Part shown: in pieces, positions 30,275 to 40,232 of the stretch
How positions within the stretch are numbered: the first letter of the stretch is position 1
Layout of the letters: every line of letters starts with the position of its first letter
DNA from: an uncultured Cohaesibacter sp.
Lineage (GTDB): Bacteria; Pseudomonadota; Alphaproteobacteria; Rhizobiales; Cohaesibacteraceae
Assembly: GCF_963667045.1 (NCBI RefSeq)
Contig: NZ_OY762934.1
Location: 4,718,501 to 4,782,500 of the forward strand
Length of the DNA: 64,000 nt
Reading direction: 5' to 3'
The notes under the pieces: model-generated
What the model was told of the DNA's origin: nothing
Database searches by the model: none
The model's input: only the letters and a program-made list of their open reading frames with translations
Translations under genes and position numbers: made by a program

Positions 30275-30304
30275 TTTCGTTAAATCGAGGTCGATTTAAC
30301 GAAA
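30275..30304. repeat. Perfect 30-bp palindrome in the ttcA-grxD gap
   Basis: Arms TTTCGTTAAATCGA and TCGATTTAACGAAA with a GG spacer. GCGCG/CGCGC pairs flank it farther out. It is not followed by a T-run, and a separate terminator exists 75 bp away. It could be an operator, an RNA hairpin or a small mobile-element remnant. Confidence 0.6.
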
Positions 30305-30379
30305 CGCGCGCTAGGCGCAGTTGAATCACTTTGGCAAGAAATGCCTTGAAGCGATTCTGCTCACATCGAAAAGTCGGAA

Positions 30380-30413
30380 AAGAAAACCCGGATGCCTGCA
30401 CCCGGGTTTTCTT
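30380..30413. terminator. Bidirectional terminator between ttcA and grxD
   Basis: Perfect 12-bp arms (30380-30391, 30402-30413), A-rich on one side and T-rich on the other, with a 10-nt loop. Confidence 0.9.
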
Positions 30414-30502
30414 GAATCAATTTGTCAAAGACTACTGCCAAGTGATTCTCAAGACTCGATATTCCAGAATATTCGAATATTGATCACCTCTGATCAAAAA
30501 TG

Positions 30503-30826
30503 TCAGGCCACGGTCTTGGAAGAACCGAGCAGTTCCTGCAATTCCTGGTTCTGGAACATCTCGCGGATGATGTCGCAGCCGCCGACGAATTCGCCCTTCA
30601 CATAGAGCTGAGGGATCGTCGGCCAGTTGGAATAGTCCTTGATGCCCTGACGCAGGTCGTCGTTTTCCAGCACGTTGATGCCTTTGTATGGCACGTCGAG
30701 ATAGTCCAGAATCTGGACGACCTGACCGGAAAAGCCGCACTGCGGGAAGGTGGGCGTGCCTTTCATGAAAAGCACGATTTCGTTGGATTTAACCTCGTTG
30801 TCAATCCAGGCCTGGATATCGCTCAT
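30503..30826 (-). CDS. grxD: Monothiol glutaredoxin Grx4 family
   Basis: A 107-residue CGFS-type glutaredoxin. The motif [12 protein letters not shown] holds the single active cysteine, and [19 protein letters not shown] forms the glutathione site. Such proteins bind a [2Fe-2S] cluster and pass it on, working with BolA proteins. The chosen start (MSDIQAWI) is ten residues inside the longest reading. bolA lies just upstream on the same strand, which supports a joint role in iron-sulfur handling. Confidence 0.95.
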   Translation of the reverse strand: MSDIQAWIDNEVKSNEIVLFMKGTPTFPQCGFSGQVVQILDYLDVPYKGINVLENDDLRQGIKDYSNWPTIPQLYVKGEFVGGCDIIREMFQNQELQELLGSSKTVA

Positions 30827-30914
30827 ATGTCCGTCCTTCAAACTTTGCTGTTTCACAGCCCTGACGCGTGGGGGCGGTCAGCGGCGGTGTGGAGGGCCAG
30901 AAGCCTTGTTGCGC

Positions 30915-31148
30915 CTAGTCGGGCACAGACGTCTGCAACGCCAGAGCATGCAAAGCGCCGCCCATGTTGCCTTTCAGGGCTTCATAAACCAGCTGATGCT
31001 GCTGGACGCGAGACTTTCCCCTGAAGCTCTCTGAGACGACTTCAGCGGCGAAATGATCGCCATCTCCTGCAAGATCGCGGATGACAACCTTGGCATCCGG
31101 CAAAGACTCTCTGATCAGGGTTTCGATTTCGCGTGCGTCCATTGGCAT
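30915..31148 (-). CDS. bolA: BolA family protein
   Basis: A 77-residue BolA-like protein. It has the class II KH-like fold signature, with a GDHFAAEVVSESFRGKSRVQQHQLVYEAL segment that contains the invariant histidine. The start at 31148 has GAGGAG seven bases upstream; a second ATG six bases later is possible. It forms a heterodimer with CGFS glutaredoxins. It lies between purL and grxD, a common alphaproteobacterial order. Confidence 0.93.
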   Translation of the reverse strand: MPMDAREIETLIRESLPDAKVVIRDLAGDGDHFAAEVVSESFRGKSRVQQHQLVYEALKGNMGGALHALALQTSVPD

Positions 31149-31360
31149 GCTGGTCTCCTCGAGGAACATATTGTCAGAGAAGACGGAAATACGCAATTGT
31201 TCGTATTCCCGCTTCAGGCAATTCTTTGGTTCATCCCGCATTTTTGCTTCATGACGGGATGAACCGTCGTCCAAGCGTCCTCTTTCAGGAGGGGGTTGGT
31301 CAAGTTGAAAATTCGGACAATCACCAGTCTAAACTTTGCGCACCTGACCATCTCCAGCCC

Positions 31361-33559
31361 TTATTGGGCCATGTAAGCGGGGAACCAGCTTTCATGGGCG
31401 GTGGCCAGCGTGGACACGTCGACAGAGCCCAGACCGGCAACTGTCAGCTTTTCTCCAGCAACCGAGCCAATCTGCTCCAGAGGAACGCCTGCAGCTTTCG
31501 CCTTGGCGATCAGGGCTTCCACCCCGTCCTTGTCACAGGTGATCAGGTAACGAGCCTGATCTTCTGCATAGAAAGCAATGTGGGTATCCTCGGAAGGCAG
31601 TTCAATGGTGCAGCCCAGACCGGCACGGATTGCCATTTCGGCGACAGCAACACCAAGGCCACCATCGGAAATGTCGTGTGCGGCGTTGATCTCACCGGCG
31701 CGGATGGCTTGGCGAACGAAGGTGCCGTGCTTTTTCTCGACTGCGAGATCAACCGGGGGAGGAGCCCCTTCCTCGCGACCGTAGAGTTCGCTGAGATAGC
31801 TGCTCTGGCCCATTTCCGAGCCATGACCGCCAACCAGCAGGATGGCATCGCCCTCAGCGACAAAGCCGTTGCCGACGGACACCATGACGTCTGGTAGCAG
31901 GCCGACGGCACCGATGGCAGGGGTTGGCAGAATGGCTTCGCCGGAGGTTTCGTTGTAAAGCGAAACGTTGCCCGAGACGATCGGCATGTCGAGGGCTTCG
32001 CAGGCTGCGCCCACGCCCTTGATGCAGCCAACGAACTGGCCCATGATTTCCGGCTTTTCGGGGTTGCCGAAGTTGAGGTTGTCGGTGGTGGCCAATGGCT
32101 CGGCGCCAACGGCGTTGAGGTTGCGCCATGCCTCGGCTACGGCCTGCTTGCCCCCTTCGAACGGATCTGCCTTGCAGTAGCGCGGGGTCACGTCAACCGT
32201 GAAGGCGAGGCCCTTGGTGCTGCCGTCAACGCGGATCACACCGGCATCGCCACCCGGACGCTGTCTGGTGTTGCCCTGAATCATCGTGTCATACTGTTCC
32301 CAGACCCAACGGCGAGAACTCAGGTTCTTGCAACCAACCATCGCCACGAGGCTTTCCAGAAGATCCTTTGGCGCTTCAACGGTGGCATTGTCCAGCTTGG
32401 CAGCCTTCGGTGTTTCGACCCACGGACGATCATATTCCGGTGCTTCGTCGCCCAGTTCCTTGATCGGCAGGTCGGCAACCATTTCGCCCTGATGGAAAAT
32501 GCGGAACCGCAGGGTGTCGGTGGTCATGCCGCATTCGGCAAAGTCCAGCTCCCACTTGCGGAACACGGCTTCGGCTGCTTCGCGCTTTTCAGGATGCAGC
32601 ACCATCAGCATGCGTTCCTGGGATTCGGAGAGCATCATCTCGTAAGGGGTCATGTTCTCCTCACGATTTGGCACCTTGTCGAGGTCCAGATCGATACCGA
32701 GGTTGCCCTTGGCGCCCATTTCAACGGCCGAGCAGGTAAGGCCCGCAGCCCCCATGTCCTGAATGGCGATCACCGCGCCGGTCTTCATCAGCTCGAGGGT
32801 GGCTTCCATCAGGCGCTTTTCGCTGAACGGGTCGCCAACCTGAACGGTAGGACGCTTCTCTTCGCTGTCATCGTCGAATTCGGCCGAGGCCATGGTGGCA
32901 CCGCCGACGCCGTCACGACCGGTCTTGGCACCCAGATAGACGACCGGCATGCCGACGCCCTTGGCTTCCGAGAGGAAGATCTTGTCGCTGTCGGCAAGGC
33001 CTGCTGCAAAGGCGTTGACAAGGCAGTTGCCATTGTAGGAGGCATGGAAGTTGACTTCGCCGCCAACGGTGGGAACGCCGAAGCTGTTGCCATAGCCGCC
33101 AACACCGGCGACAACGCCGGAAACCACGTGACGGGTGCGCTCATGCTCGGGCACACCGAAACGCAGGGAGTTCATGGCCGCGATTGGACGGGCACCCATG
33201 GTGAAGACGTCACGCAGGATGCCGCCAACGCCGGTGGCTGCGCCCTGGTAGGGTTCGATGTAGGAGGGGTGGTTGTGGCTTTCCATCTTGAAAACAACGG
33301 CCTGACCATCGTCGATGTCGACCACGCCAGCGTTTTCGCCGGGGCCCTGCAGCACGCGTGGACCCTTGGTTGGCAGGGTGCGCAGCCATTTCTTGGATGA
33401 CTTGTAGGAACAATGCTCGTTCCACATGGCCGAAAAAATACCGAATTCGGTGAAGGTCGGCTCACGGCCGATCAGCTCGAGAATATGGTTGTATTCTTCG
33501 GGTTTCAGGCCATGAGCGGCGATCAGTTCCGGCGTGATCTGTGGTTCGTTCTTGCTCAT
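31361..33559 (-). CDS. purL: Phosphoribosylformylglycinamidine synthase subunit PurL
   Basis: A 732-residue small-type FGAM synthase catalytic subunit, which converts FGAR to FGAM with ATP and ammonia from PurQ. Repeated AIRS-type domains are visible: [15 protein letters not shown] near the start, [28 protein letters not shown], and a second set with [15 protein letters not shown] near the C-terminus. It overlaps the purQ stop as ATGA. This short PurL needs PurS and PurQ, both present upstream. Confidence 0.98.
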   Translation of the reverse strand: MSKNEPQITPELIAAHGLKPEEYNHILELIGREPTFTEFGIFSAMWNEHCSYKSSKKWLRTLPTKGPRVLQGPGENAGVVDIDDGQAVVFKMESHNHPSYIEPYQGAATGVGGILRDVFTMGARPIAAMNSLRFGVPEHERTRHVVSGVVAGVGGYGNSFGVPTVGGEVNFHASYNGNCLVNAFAAGLADSDKIFLSEAKGVGMPVVYLGAKTGRDGVGGATMASAEFDDDSEEKRPTVQVGDPFSEKRLMEATLELMKTGAVIAIQDMGAAGLTCSAVEMGAKGNLGIDLDLDKVPNREENMTPYEMMLSESQERMLMVLHPEKREAAEAVFRKWELDFAECGMTTDTLRFRIFHQGEMVADLPIKELGDEAPEYDRPWVETPKAAKLDNATVEAPKDLLESLVAMVGCKNLSSRRWVWEQYDTMIQGNTRQRPGGDAGVIRVDGSTKGLAFTVDVTPRYCKADPFEGGKQAVAEAWRNLNAVGAEPLATTDNLNFGNPEKPEIMGQFVGCIKGVGAACEALDMPIVSGNVSLYNETSGEAILPTPAIGAVGLLPDVMVSVGNGFVAEGDAILLVGGHGSEMGQSSYLSELYGREEGAPPPVDLAVEKKHGTFVRQAIRAGEINAAHDISDGGLGVAVAEMAIRAGLGCTIELPSEDTHIAFYAEDQARYLITCDKDGVEALIAKAKAAGVPLEQIGSVAGEKLTVAGLGSVDVSTLATAHESWFPAYMAQ

Positions 33560-34245
33560 GCCACCTTCTCCAACAGGCTTTCAAACAGGCCGCGACCGTC
33601 AAGGCCACCGTGCAGGTCTTCAATGAGGTTTTCGGGATGCGGCATCATGCCGAGGATGGTGCCACGGGCATTCATGATGCCAGCGATATTGTTGCGCGAA
33701 CCGTTGATGTTGGCTTCTGGCGTTGCTTGCCCCGCTGCATCGCAGTAGCGGAACAGGACGCGGCCATCGTCTTCCAGCATCTTCAGGGTGTCGTCATCGG
33801 CAAAGAAGTTGCCGTCATGATGGGCAACCGGGCAGCGCATCACCTGACCCTTCTTGTAGGCAGAGGTGAAGATCGTGTCGTCCCGCTCGATGCGCAGCTT
33901 GGTTTCCTTGCAGATGAAGGTGAGACCAGCATTGCGCATCAGGGCGCCGGGCAGGATGCCGGTTTCCGTGAGGATCTGGAAGCCGTTGCAGACGCCCAGA
34001 ATGCGCACGCCCTGCTTGGCTTTGTCCAGAAGGTCGGCAACGATCGGCGAACGGGCGGCGATGGCGCCGGAACGCAGATAGTCACCATAGGAAAAACCGC
34101 CGGGCAGAATGATCAGATCGGCTTGAGGGATTTCGGTCTCGGCATGCCAGACCATCATCGGGTCCTTGCCGGAAACGGAGCGCACGGCAGCGGCCATGTC
34201 ATGCTCACGGTTGGTTCCGGGGAATACGAGGATCGCAGTTTTCAT
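33556..34245 (-). CDS. purQ: Phosphoribosylformylglycinamidine synthase subunit PurQ
   Basis: A 229-residue class I glutamine amidotransferase. The nucleophile cysteine is in [10 protein letters not shown], and the catalytic His-x-Glu is in MMPHPEN. It opens with the usual [10 protein letters not shown] motif. It supplies ammonia to PurL in a complex bridged by PurS. It overlaps purL by four bases. Confidence 0.97.
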   Translation of the reverse strand: MKTAILVFPGTNREHDMAAAVRSVSGKDPMMVWHAETEIPQADLIILPGGFSYGDYLRSGAIAARSPIVADLLDKAKQGVRILGVCNGFQILTETGILPGALMRNAGLTFICKETKLRIERDDTIFTSAYKKGQVMRCPVAHHDGNFFADDDTLKMLEDDGRVLFRYCDAAGQATPEANINGSRNNIAGIMNARGTILGMMPHPENLIEDLHGGLDGRGLFESLLEKVA

Positions 34246-34289
34246 AAGTCCTGCTCCTTGACGAAATGGGGAGGCCTAGCGGCGTCCTG

Positions 34290-34523
34290 TTACAAGAGGA
34301 TGAGGATTGCCAGTACGGAGGCAATCACCGGGATCAGAATGAAGACGGCAGCCTTGATCACCATGAAGCGGATCGCCTTTGCGGTTTCCTGCCGGTGATC
34401 ATAGGGTGTCTCGCTGCCGGACATTGGGGTGTCTGGCGCAGGGGAGGTGTTGGTCTCGGGGGCATCTGAAGAAACGGGCTGGTGGGGGGCATTTGCAGCC
34501 ATCTGTCCGTTGTTCTCAACCAT
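34290..34523 (-). CDS. Hypothetical single-pass membrane protein in the pur operon
   Basis: A 77-residue protein with a Pro/Ser/Thr-rich N-terminal half and one C-terminal membrane helix (about residues 52-77, MVIKAAVFILIPVIASVLAI type). There is no recognised domain. It lies between purS and purQ on the same strand. The start at 34523 has AGAGG upstream; an ATG seven codons earlier also exists. Function unknown; expression with the purine genes is inferred from position only. Confidence 0.7.
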   Translation of the reverse strand: MVENNGQMAANAPHQPVSSDAPETNTSPAPDTPMSGSETPYDHRQETAKAIRFMVIKAAVFILIPVIASVLAILILL

Positions 34524-34603
34524 GAAACCTCTGTCTCCCATCATTCAATCCCCAGTGGACCCGAAGCTTGCGGTTTCGGGCGGGGTGCTCCGTGCAATCT
34601 CCG

Positions 34604-34849
34604 TCAGAGAATGTCGATGTGATAGTTCTCGATGACAGTGTTGGCCAGCAGCTTCTCGCACATGTCGGCCAGTTTGGCTTCAGCAGCGGTCTTGTCGGTT
34701 TCGCTGAGCTCGATGTCGATCACCTTGCCCTGACGAACAGAGCCAATGCCGTCAAATCCCAGTGCACCAAGAGCGCCTTCGATGGCCTTGCCCTGAGGGT
34801 CGAGAACGCCGGTTTTCAGTGTGACGGTGACGCGTGCTTTCATCTTCAT
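34604..34849 (-). CDS. purS: Phosphoribosylformylglycinamidine synthase subunit PurS
   Basis: An 81-residue PurS of normal size. It begins MKMKARVTVTLKTGVLDPQGKA, and the family segment GIGSVRQGKVIDIEL is intact. It is the small third subunit that couples PurQ to PurL. AAGGA precedes the first ATG; a second ATG two codons later may be the true start. It follows purC by about 90 bp. Confidence 0.95.
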   Translation of the reverse strand: MKMKARVTVTLKTGVLDPQGKAIEGALGALGFDGIGSVRQGKVIDIELSETDKTAAEAKLADMCEKLLANTVIENYHIDIL

Positions 34850-34938
34850 GCTATCCTTGTTTTTCCGGCCCTTGCGCATGCCTGCCGGGAAGAGACAATG
34901 GAAAAGGCAGGACACATCGCCCTGCCTTGTCATAGGTG

Positions 34939-35706
34939 TTATTTGACCAGAACCGGGCCGGGGCCCTTACGTTCCGGGGTGGTCTCGATCATGATGCCGA
35001 GGCGCTTTGCAACTTCCTGGTAGGCTTCGATCATGCCGCCCATGTCGCGGCGGAAGCGGTCCTTGTCCATCTTGTCGTTGGTGTTGATGTCCCAAAGACG
35101 GCAGGAGTCAGGAGAGATCTCGTCAGCCAGGATGACCCGCATGGTGTCGCCCTCGAAATAGCGGCCACACTCGATCTTGAAGTCGACCAGGCGGATGCCG
35201 ACGGCGCGGAACATGCCACAGAGGAAGTCGTTGATGCGGATGGCAAGAGCCATGATGTCATCGATTTCCTGCGGGGATGCCCAGCCGAATGCGGTGATGT
35301 GCTCTTCAGAGACCATCGGGTCGTCGAGGCTGTCCATCTTGTAGCAGAACTCGATGACGGAGCGTGGCAGCTGGGTGCCTTCCTCGATGCCGAGACGCTT
35401 GGCGATGGAACCGGCGGCCACGTTGCGCACGATGACCTCAAGCGGAATGATTTCCACTTCCTTGATCAGCTGCTCGCGCATGTTGAGGCGCTTGATGAAG
35501 TGGGTCTGGATGCCGAGGTCGTTGAGGGCTGTGAAAATGAACTCGGAGATGCGGTTGTTCAACACGCCCTTGCCGTCGATGATCTCGTGCTTCTTGGCGT
35601 TGAAAGCGGTGGCATCGTCCTTGAAATGGCAAACAAGGGTTCCTGGTTCCGGGCCTTCATAAAGAATTTTGGCCTTTCCTTCGTAGATCCTGCGACGACG
35701 ATTCAT
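34939..35706 (-). CDS. purC: SAICAR synthetase
   Basis: A 255-residue PurC. It starts [20 protein letters not shown] and carries the [17 protein letters not shown], and DFKIECGR...[15 protein letters not shown] segments that bind ATP and CAIR. It catalyses aspartate addition to CAIR. It leads the operon purC-purS-membrane protein-purQ-purL, with bolA and grxD after. Confidence 0.98.
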   Translation of the reverse strand: MNRRRRIYEGKAKILYEGPEPGTLVCHFKDDATAFNAKKHEIIDGKGVLNNRISEFIFTALNDLGIQTHFIKRLNMREQLIKEVEIIPLEVIVRNVAAGSIAKRLGIEEGTQLPRSVIEFCYKMDSLDDPMVSEEHITAFGWASPQEIDDIMALAIRINDFLCGMFRAVGIRLVDFKIECGRYFEGDTMRVILADEISPDSCRLWDINTNDKMDKDRFRRDMGGMIEAYQEVAKRLGIMIETTPERKGPGPVLVK

Positions 35707-36323
35707 GAGCGTATTACCATTCAGTTCTGCCCAAAGGGGCTGTTTTCAGGAGGCAAAGCCTGACAGAAATTGCTGCTCTGTGCGAGGCTTTGGAATTGGA
35801 CTTCGTCCGGCGCGTGGTTCCAAGGTGCTGTGCCCCTGCCGGAGGCGGCACTTTGCGCAATGAGAATCAGGCCATTTGCTGTTGCACTATAGCCTATTTG
35901 CTGACGGTCTGGTTCATCCTCCGAAGATTTACCAGCCATGCAGTCTGCCAAGTACAATCCGTTGGCCGCTGAATAGCGAATTCCTGCCAGTTACACAATC
36001 TTTGAAACGGCTTGTGAGGCAGATTTTTGTCGTTCTTCGCTTATTCTTTGTCAAGTGCTGACTTCGTGGCATCAGTCGCCGGTTGGCAGCAAACCAAATG
36101 CGTCCAAAGGAGGATGTGCAGCAGCAGCGGGCGGGCGGATTTCCGGTCCGCTCTTCTTTGTAATTGGTAGAAACTATGGTAGAATATACTTAGGGCTTGA
36201 TGCGTATTTTACTTCACTGGGACGGGGCAGTGAACGATGTTTCAAGGGCGTGTTCCAATTGTCAGAAAATTGATCGGTTTTGTAAATTTGTTCATTCGGC
36301 AAGGCACTTTTGGGAGGGGTACC
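35707..36323. other. Divergent purC / ATPase-inhibitor gap
   Basis: 617 bp with no convincing gene. It should hold the purC promoter on one side and that of the downstream inhibitor gene on the other. No clear operator or riboswitch is seen. Confidence 0.4.
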
Positions 36324-36647
36324 ATGACCACGTTTGACAATCGGGAAGCTGGCTATGAGGCCAAATTTGCACATGAGCAGGAGTTGCAGTTCAAGGCTAT
36401 TGTTCGACGCAACAAGTTGATCGGCCACTGGGCGGCAAGCAAGTTGGGCATTTCGGGGGAGGACGCCGAGCAATATGCCTCGGACATGATCCGGCACAGT
36501 CTGAAACGCACCGATGATGACGATGTCGTCGAGAAGATCTGTCAGGATTTCCATGCTATCAACCTGAGCTATTCCGAGCATCGCATCCGGCAGAAACTGA
36601 GCCGCTTCATGTCGATGGCTCTGGAAGAGGTTTCTGCGGGCGCATGA
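36324..36647 (+). CDS. F1-ATPase inhibitor, zeta subunit (DUF1476)
   Basis: A 107-residue alpha-helical DUF1476 protein. It begins TTFDNREAGYEAKFAHEQELQFK, the family signature, and includes ARRN-type (VRRNKLIGHWAA) and DDDVVEKI segments. In Paracoccus and relatives this protein is the zeta inhibitor of F1Fo-ATP synthase, blocking ATP hydrolysis through its N-terminal part. GGGAGGGG precedes the ATG. It is divergent from purC, an order common in this group. Confidence 0.92.
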   Translation: MTTFDNREAGYEAKFAHEQELQFKAIVRRNKLIGHWAASKLGISGEDAEQYASDMIRHSLKRTDDDDVVEKICQDFHAINLSYSEHRIRQKLSRFMSMALEEVSAGA

Positions 36648-36889
36648 TCCCGCGACGGTGTGTCCGTCCGGTTCCTTCTTGTCTTTCTTCCGGGGGCTTC
36701 TATTCCCTGTGGCCTCCTGCCGTATTGTCCGGCTCATTCGCGAGGTTTTGATTGCCCTCGGCGGGCTGTGACAAACTCTGCTACTCTCCATTGCTTCGGT
36801 TGTGCATCGCTTCAGCGCGGCGTATGAGCTATTGGTTAGACTTGATGCGCTAACCATCTGTAATTTCTCAGTTTATATCGGAGAGAAAA

Positions 36890-37675
36890 ATGACCGAGCC
36901 ATTTACTTCCTTTTCTCTTGCACTTGCCCGTGCCAAGGCTGAAGGCCACCCCCTTTACAGTGCCTGGAGCCTTTTTGCCGATGTGCTGGTCGCTCGTGCC
37001 GTGGCCAGTGGCCCGTTTGACGCGGTTCTGATCGACGCCCAGCACGGGCATATGGATTTCGCTGCGGCGCAAGCGATGACCGCAGCCATCCATCATGCCG
37101 GCAAGGCGCCGCTGCTGCGCATTCCCGTCGGCGACTTCGCCTTCGTCTCACGGGCTCTGGATTTCGGAGTGCAGGGCATCGTGGCTCCGATGATCAACAC
37201 TGCCGCCGAGGCGCAGGCTCTGGTCAATGCAGCCAAATACACGCCAGTCGGTGAGCGCAGCTTCGGGCCGTTCGGTGCCTGTTCGCTCTATGGAACCGAT
37301 GCTGCCAACTATGCTGCCAAGGCCGATGGCGCCTGCCTCGTCTTTGCCATGGTGGAAACCGAGCGGGCGCTGGCCAATCTTGATGACATTCTGGCGGTCG
37401 AAGGGCTTGATGGCGTGTTTGTCGGTCCGGCCGACCTGTCTCTGACGCTGATGAAGGGCGAGCGGGTTGACATGGATTGCGAGATGTCCAACCAGGCCTA
37501 CAAGCACATTGCCGACAAGGCGGCTGAGGTTGGCAAATTCTCGGGGATCTATGCCTTCAGCGTGGACTATGCCAAGCGCTATGCAGGGTTCGGCTTCAAC
37601 CTGATTGCCGTGGGCAGTGACAGCGGCTATCTGGCGGCGGGCATGCAGCAGGTGGCGGCCGATCTCAAGGGCTAG
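36890..37675 (+). CDS. HpcH/HpaI family aldolase
   Basis: A 261-residue class II pyruvate aldolase-type barrel. Visible marks are DAQHGHMDF, PMINTAAEAQALV, a metal-binding VETERAL glutamate, and GPADLSLTL with the second ligand. Family members split 2-keto-3-deoxy or 4-hydroxy-2-oxo acids into pyruvate (or oxaloacetate relatives) and an aldehyde. The substrate cannot be told. The gene stands alone, with GGAGAG upstream and a clear terminator. Confidence 0.92.
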   Translation: MTEPFTSFSLALARAKAEGHPLYSAWSLFADVLVARAVASGPFDAVLIDAQHGHMDFAAAQAMTAAIHHAGKAPLLRIPVGDFAFVSRALDFGVQGIVAPMINTAAEAQALVNAAKYTPVGERSFGPFGACSLYGTDAANYAAKADGACLVFAMVETERALANLDDILAVEGLDGVFVGPADLSLTLMKGERVDMDCEMSNQAYKHIADKAAEVGKFSGIYAFSVDYAKRYAGFGFNLIAVGSDSGYLAAGMQQVAADLKG

Positions 37676-37710
37676 GCTGGGCTTTCTACCGCCCCGTAGC
37701 GTGACAACAG

Positions 37711-37741
37711 GAAGAGCCTGTGCAACCGGTACAGGCTCTTC
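37711..37741 (+). terminator. Terminator after HpcH/HpaI aldolase
   Basis: Perfect 11-bp arms (37711-37721, 37731-37741) and a 9-nt loop. No long T-run follows, so termination may be partial. Confidence 0.7.
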
Positions 37742-37911
37742 AACACGTGCAGTTTGGAATTAGGCAAAATATATATCGCTTTGTTGATCTATATCATCGT
37801 ACATATGAAGGTTCGAATTCATTCTAAACCCGGGTTTTGACCAATGCAGCGGCCGGGAAACAAGGGTGCCGTTGCAGCATTGTTGGCCAGTTATCATCTG
37901 GGGGGATGAAA

Positions 37912-38133
37912 ATGCTCAAGCTTGCGGCTCTGTTCTTTATCGTCATTGCACCGACACTTGCTGGGATCTTTGCGCTCGTACCACTGACCATGTCCGGAAC
38001 GCTTTCCATCAATGTGGGGCTGCTGCTGGCGTTCGTGGGGGCCGGGGTCGTTGTGGCTTTGCCAGTGTCCTGGTTCGTCGCCAAAAGAGTGAATGCGATG
38101 ATCTCTTCGAAGGGACCAGCTGCCACGGCATGA
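37912..38133 (+). CDS. Hypothetical two-helix membrane protein
   Basis: A 73-residue protein with two membrane helices (about 3-27 and 34-57) and a short cytoplasmic tail (KRVNAMISSKGPAATA). GGGGGG lies before ATG 37912; the ATG two codons earlier abuts it and is less likely. No family is recognised. It lies between two terminators and is transcribed alone. Confidence 0.7.
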   Translation: MLKLAALFFIVIAPTLAGIFALVPLTMSGTLSINVGLLLAFVGAGVVVALPVSWFVAKRVNAMISSKGPAATA

Positions 38134-38184
38134 TCCGAACGAGGATTGGCTCAACGCAGACTTCAAGAGTGGGGACCAGCAAAA

Positions 38185-38214
38185 AAGGGCCTGACAGTGT
38201 CAGGCCCTTGTTCA
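38185..38214. terminator. Bidirectional terminator
   Basis: Arms AAGGGCCTGA (38185-38194) and TCAGGCCCTT (38200-38209), A-run before and T-rich after. It serves the small membrane protein gene and the convergent hydrolase gene. Confidence 0.9.
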
Positions 38215-38252
38215 TTTCTTGTGTGGCTTTGGGCCCATTCGTCCCGGCTCGC

Positions 38253-38807
38253 CTAGGACAGTGTGGTCATGAAATTGGCGAAGGTCATCAGGCCTTCCGG
38301 CCACGGACCCTGACCGCTTTTCTCATTGATGTGGCCGGTGTCGCCGGCATCAACAAAGGTCGATCCCCATTTCCTGCCGAAATGCTCGGCGGTTTCGAAG
38401 GCACAATACGGGTCGCTGCGGGACGCCACGAGAATCGACGGGAAGGGCAGTTGCTCTTCCGGGATCGGCGCGAAATGGCGGATATGGCCCGGGACATGAT
38501 CATCGCTCTCGACATTCGGCATGCCCACCAGAAAGGCACCCCGGACGATGCCCGGTGCAATGGCTGCTGCCGCCTTGACCGTTGCGACCACACCGAGGGA
38601 GTGGGCCACGAGCACCGCTGGCCGTGTCGCCTGTTCCACATCGGCAATGATCTTGCTTACCCAGCTTTCCATCTGCGGGTTCGCCCAGTCCTGTTGTTCG
38701 ATACGGCGGGCAGACCGGATCTTGTCTTCCCAGCGCGATTGCCAATGGTCCGGGCCGGAGTTGTCCAGCCCGGGAATAATGAAAATGTCTGCCTCAGACG
38801 CCTTCAT
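38253..38807 (-). CDS. RBBP9/YdeN-type alpha/beta hydrolase
   Basis: A 184-residue short serine hydrolase. The PGLDNSGPDHWQSRWE start, the nucleophile elbow VAHSLG, the acid in ASRSDPYC, and the late histidine of DTGHIN are all typical of the RBBP9 family. The natural substrate is unknown. It starts 33 bp after the purB stop on the same strand, so it may share its transcript. Confidence 0.88.
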   Translation of the reverse strand: MKASEADIFIIPGLDNSGPDHWQSRWEDKIRSARRIEQQDWANPQMESWVSKIIADVEQATRPAVLVAHSLGVVATVKAAAAIAPGIVRGAFLVGMPNVESDDHVPGHIRHFAPIPEEQLPFPSILVASRSDPYCAFETAEHFGRKWGSTFVDAGDTGHINEKSGQGPWPEGLMTFANFMTTLS

Positions 38808-38839
38808 TTATCTGCCTCTCTTTCGCGCTTGCGACCGGT

Positions 38840-40168
38840 TCAGCTTTCGCCGAAGACACGCTTGAAGATCACATCTACATTCTTGGTGTGATAGCCCAGA
38901 TCGAAGCGACTCTTGATTTCATCTTCTGACAGATATTGGCGCACATCGGTGTCATTCAAGAGCTCGGTGAGGAAATCGACCTCTGCGTTGCCTGCATGGT
39001 GGTAGCTTTCCCAGACCTTCATGGCGTTGCGCTGAACGAGGCGATAGGCATCTTCACGGGAAGAGCCAGCCTGTGTCAGAGCCAGCAGGATGCGCTGGGA
39101 ATGGACGAGACCGCCAAGGCGATCCATGTTGCCGACCATGCGTTCCGGATAGACCAGCAGCTTGTCGATGACGCTGGTCAGACGGACCAGAGCGAAGTCG
39201 AGGGTGACAGTGGCGTCCGGGCCGATCATCCGTTCAACGGAGGAGTGGGAGATATCGCGTTCATGCCAGAGGGCGACGTTTTCCAGTGCCGGGGTCACGG
39301 CCGAGCGGACGATGCGCGACAGGCCGGTGAGGTTTTCGGTCAGAACCGGGTTGCGCTTGTGCGGCATGGCCGAAGAGCCTTTCTGGCCCTTGGAGAAGAA
39401 TTCCTCGGCTTCCAGAACTTCGGTGCGCTGCAGGTGGCGGATTTCGGTTGCCACGCGCTCGACGGAAGAAGCGACAACGCCAAGGGTTGCAAAGAACATG
39501 GCGTGACGGTCACGCGGGATGACCTGGGTGGAGACCGGCTCCGGCTTCAGGCCCATGGCTTCTGCCACATGCTCTTCAACGCTCGGGTCGATGTTGGCAA
39601 AGGTACCAACCGCGCCAGAAATGGCGCAGGTGGAAATCTCGTTACGGGCTGCGATGAGGCGGGCCTTGCAGCGATCGAACTCGGCATAGGCTTCGGCCAT
39701 CTTCAGACCAAAGGTGACCGGCTCGGCGTGAATGCCGTGGGAGCGGCCGATACAGACGGTGTTCTTGTGCTCCATGGCGCGGCGCTTGAGGGCGGCCAGC
39801 AGGGCGTCAATGTCGGCAAGCAGCAGGTCGGTTGCGCGGGTCAGCTGGACGTTGAAGCAGGTGTCCAGAACGTCCGAAGACGTCATGCCCTGATGCACGA
39901 AACGGGAATCCGGTCCGATAAACTCGGCCAGATGGGTGAGGAAGGCGATGACGTCATGCTTGGTTTCGCGTTCGATTTCGTCGATGCGGTCGATATCGAA
40001 GGTGGCCGAACCGCCCTTTTCCCAAATGGTCTTGGCGGCGCTTTCGGGAATGACGCCCAGTTTGGCCAGCGCGTCGCAGGCGTGGGCTTCAATTTCGAAC
40101 CAGATGCGGAACTTGGTTTCCGGAGACCAGATGGAGGTCATCTCGGTGCGGGAATAACGAGGGATCAT
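38840..40168 (-). CDS. purB: Adenylosuccinate lyase
   Basis: A 442-residue fumarase/aspartase-superfamily lyase. The signature GSSAMPHKRNP, the catalytic serine loop, the histidine of GRSHGIHAEP and the TSSDVLDT segment are intact. It acts twice in purine synthesis, on SAICAR and adenylosuccinate. It begins MIPRYSRTEMTSIWSPE, typical for the family. rpe lies upstream on the same strand. Confidence 0.97.
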   Translation of the reverse strand: MIPRYSRTEMTSIWSPETKFRIWFEIEAHACDALAKLGVIPESAAKTIWEKGGSATFDIDRIDEIERETKHDVIAFLTHLAEFIGPDSRFVHQGMTSSDVLDTCFNVQLTRATDLLLADIDALLAALKRRAMEHKNTVCIGRSHGIHAEPVTFGLKMAEAYAEFDRCKARLIAARNEISTCAISGAVGTFANIDPSVEEHVAEAMGLKPEPVSTQVIPRDRHAMFFATLGVVASSVERVATEIRHLQRTEVLEAEEFFSKGQKGSSAMPHKRNPVLTENLTGLSRIVRSAVTPALENVALWHERDISHSSVERMIGPDATVTLDFALVRLTSVIDKLLVYPERMVGNMDRLGGLVHSQRILLALTQAGSSREDAYRLVQRNAMKVWESYHHAGNAEVDFLTELLNDTDVRQYLSEDEIKSRFDLGYHTKNVDVIFKRVFGES

Positions 40169-40232
40169 GTTGTCTGCCTGTTCTTGCTAGTTGGCGCGCG
40201 CAAAGCTGTGGATGCGCGTCGAAATGGGTCCA

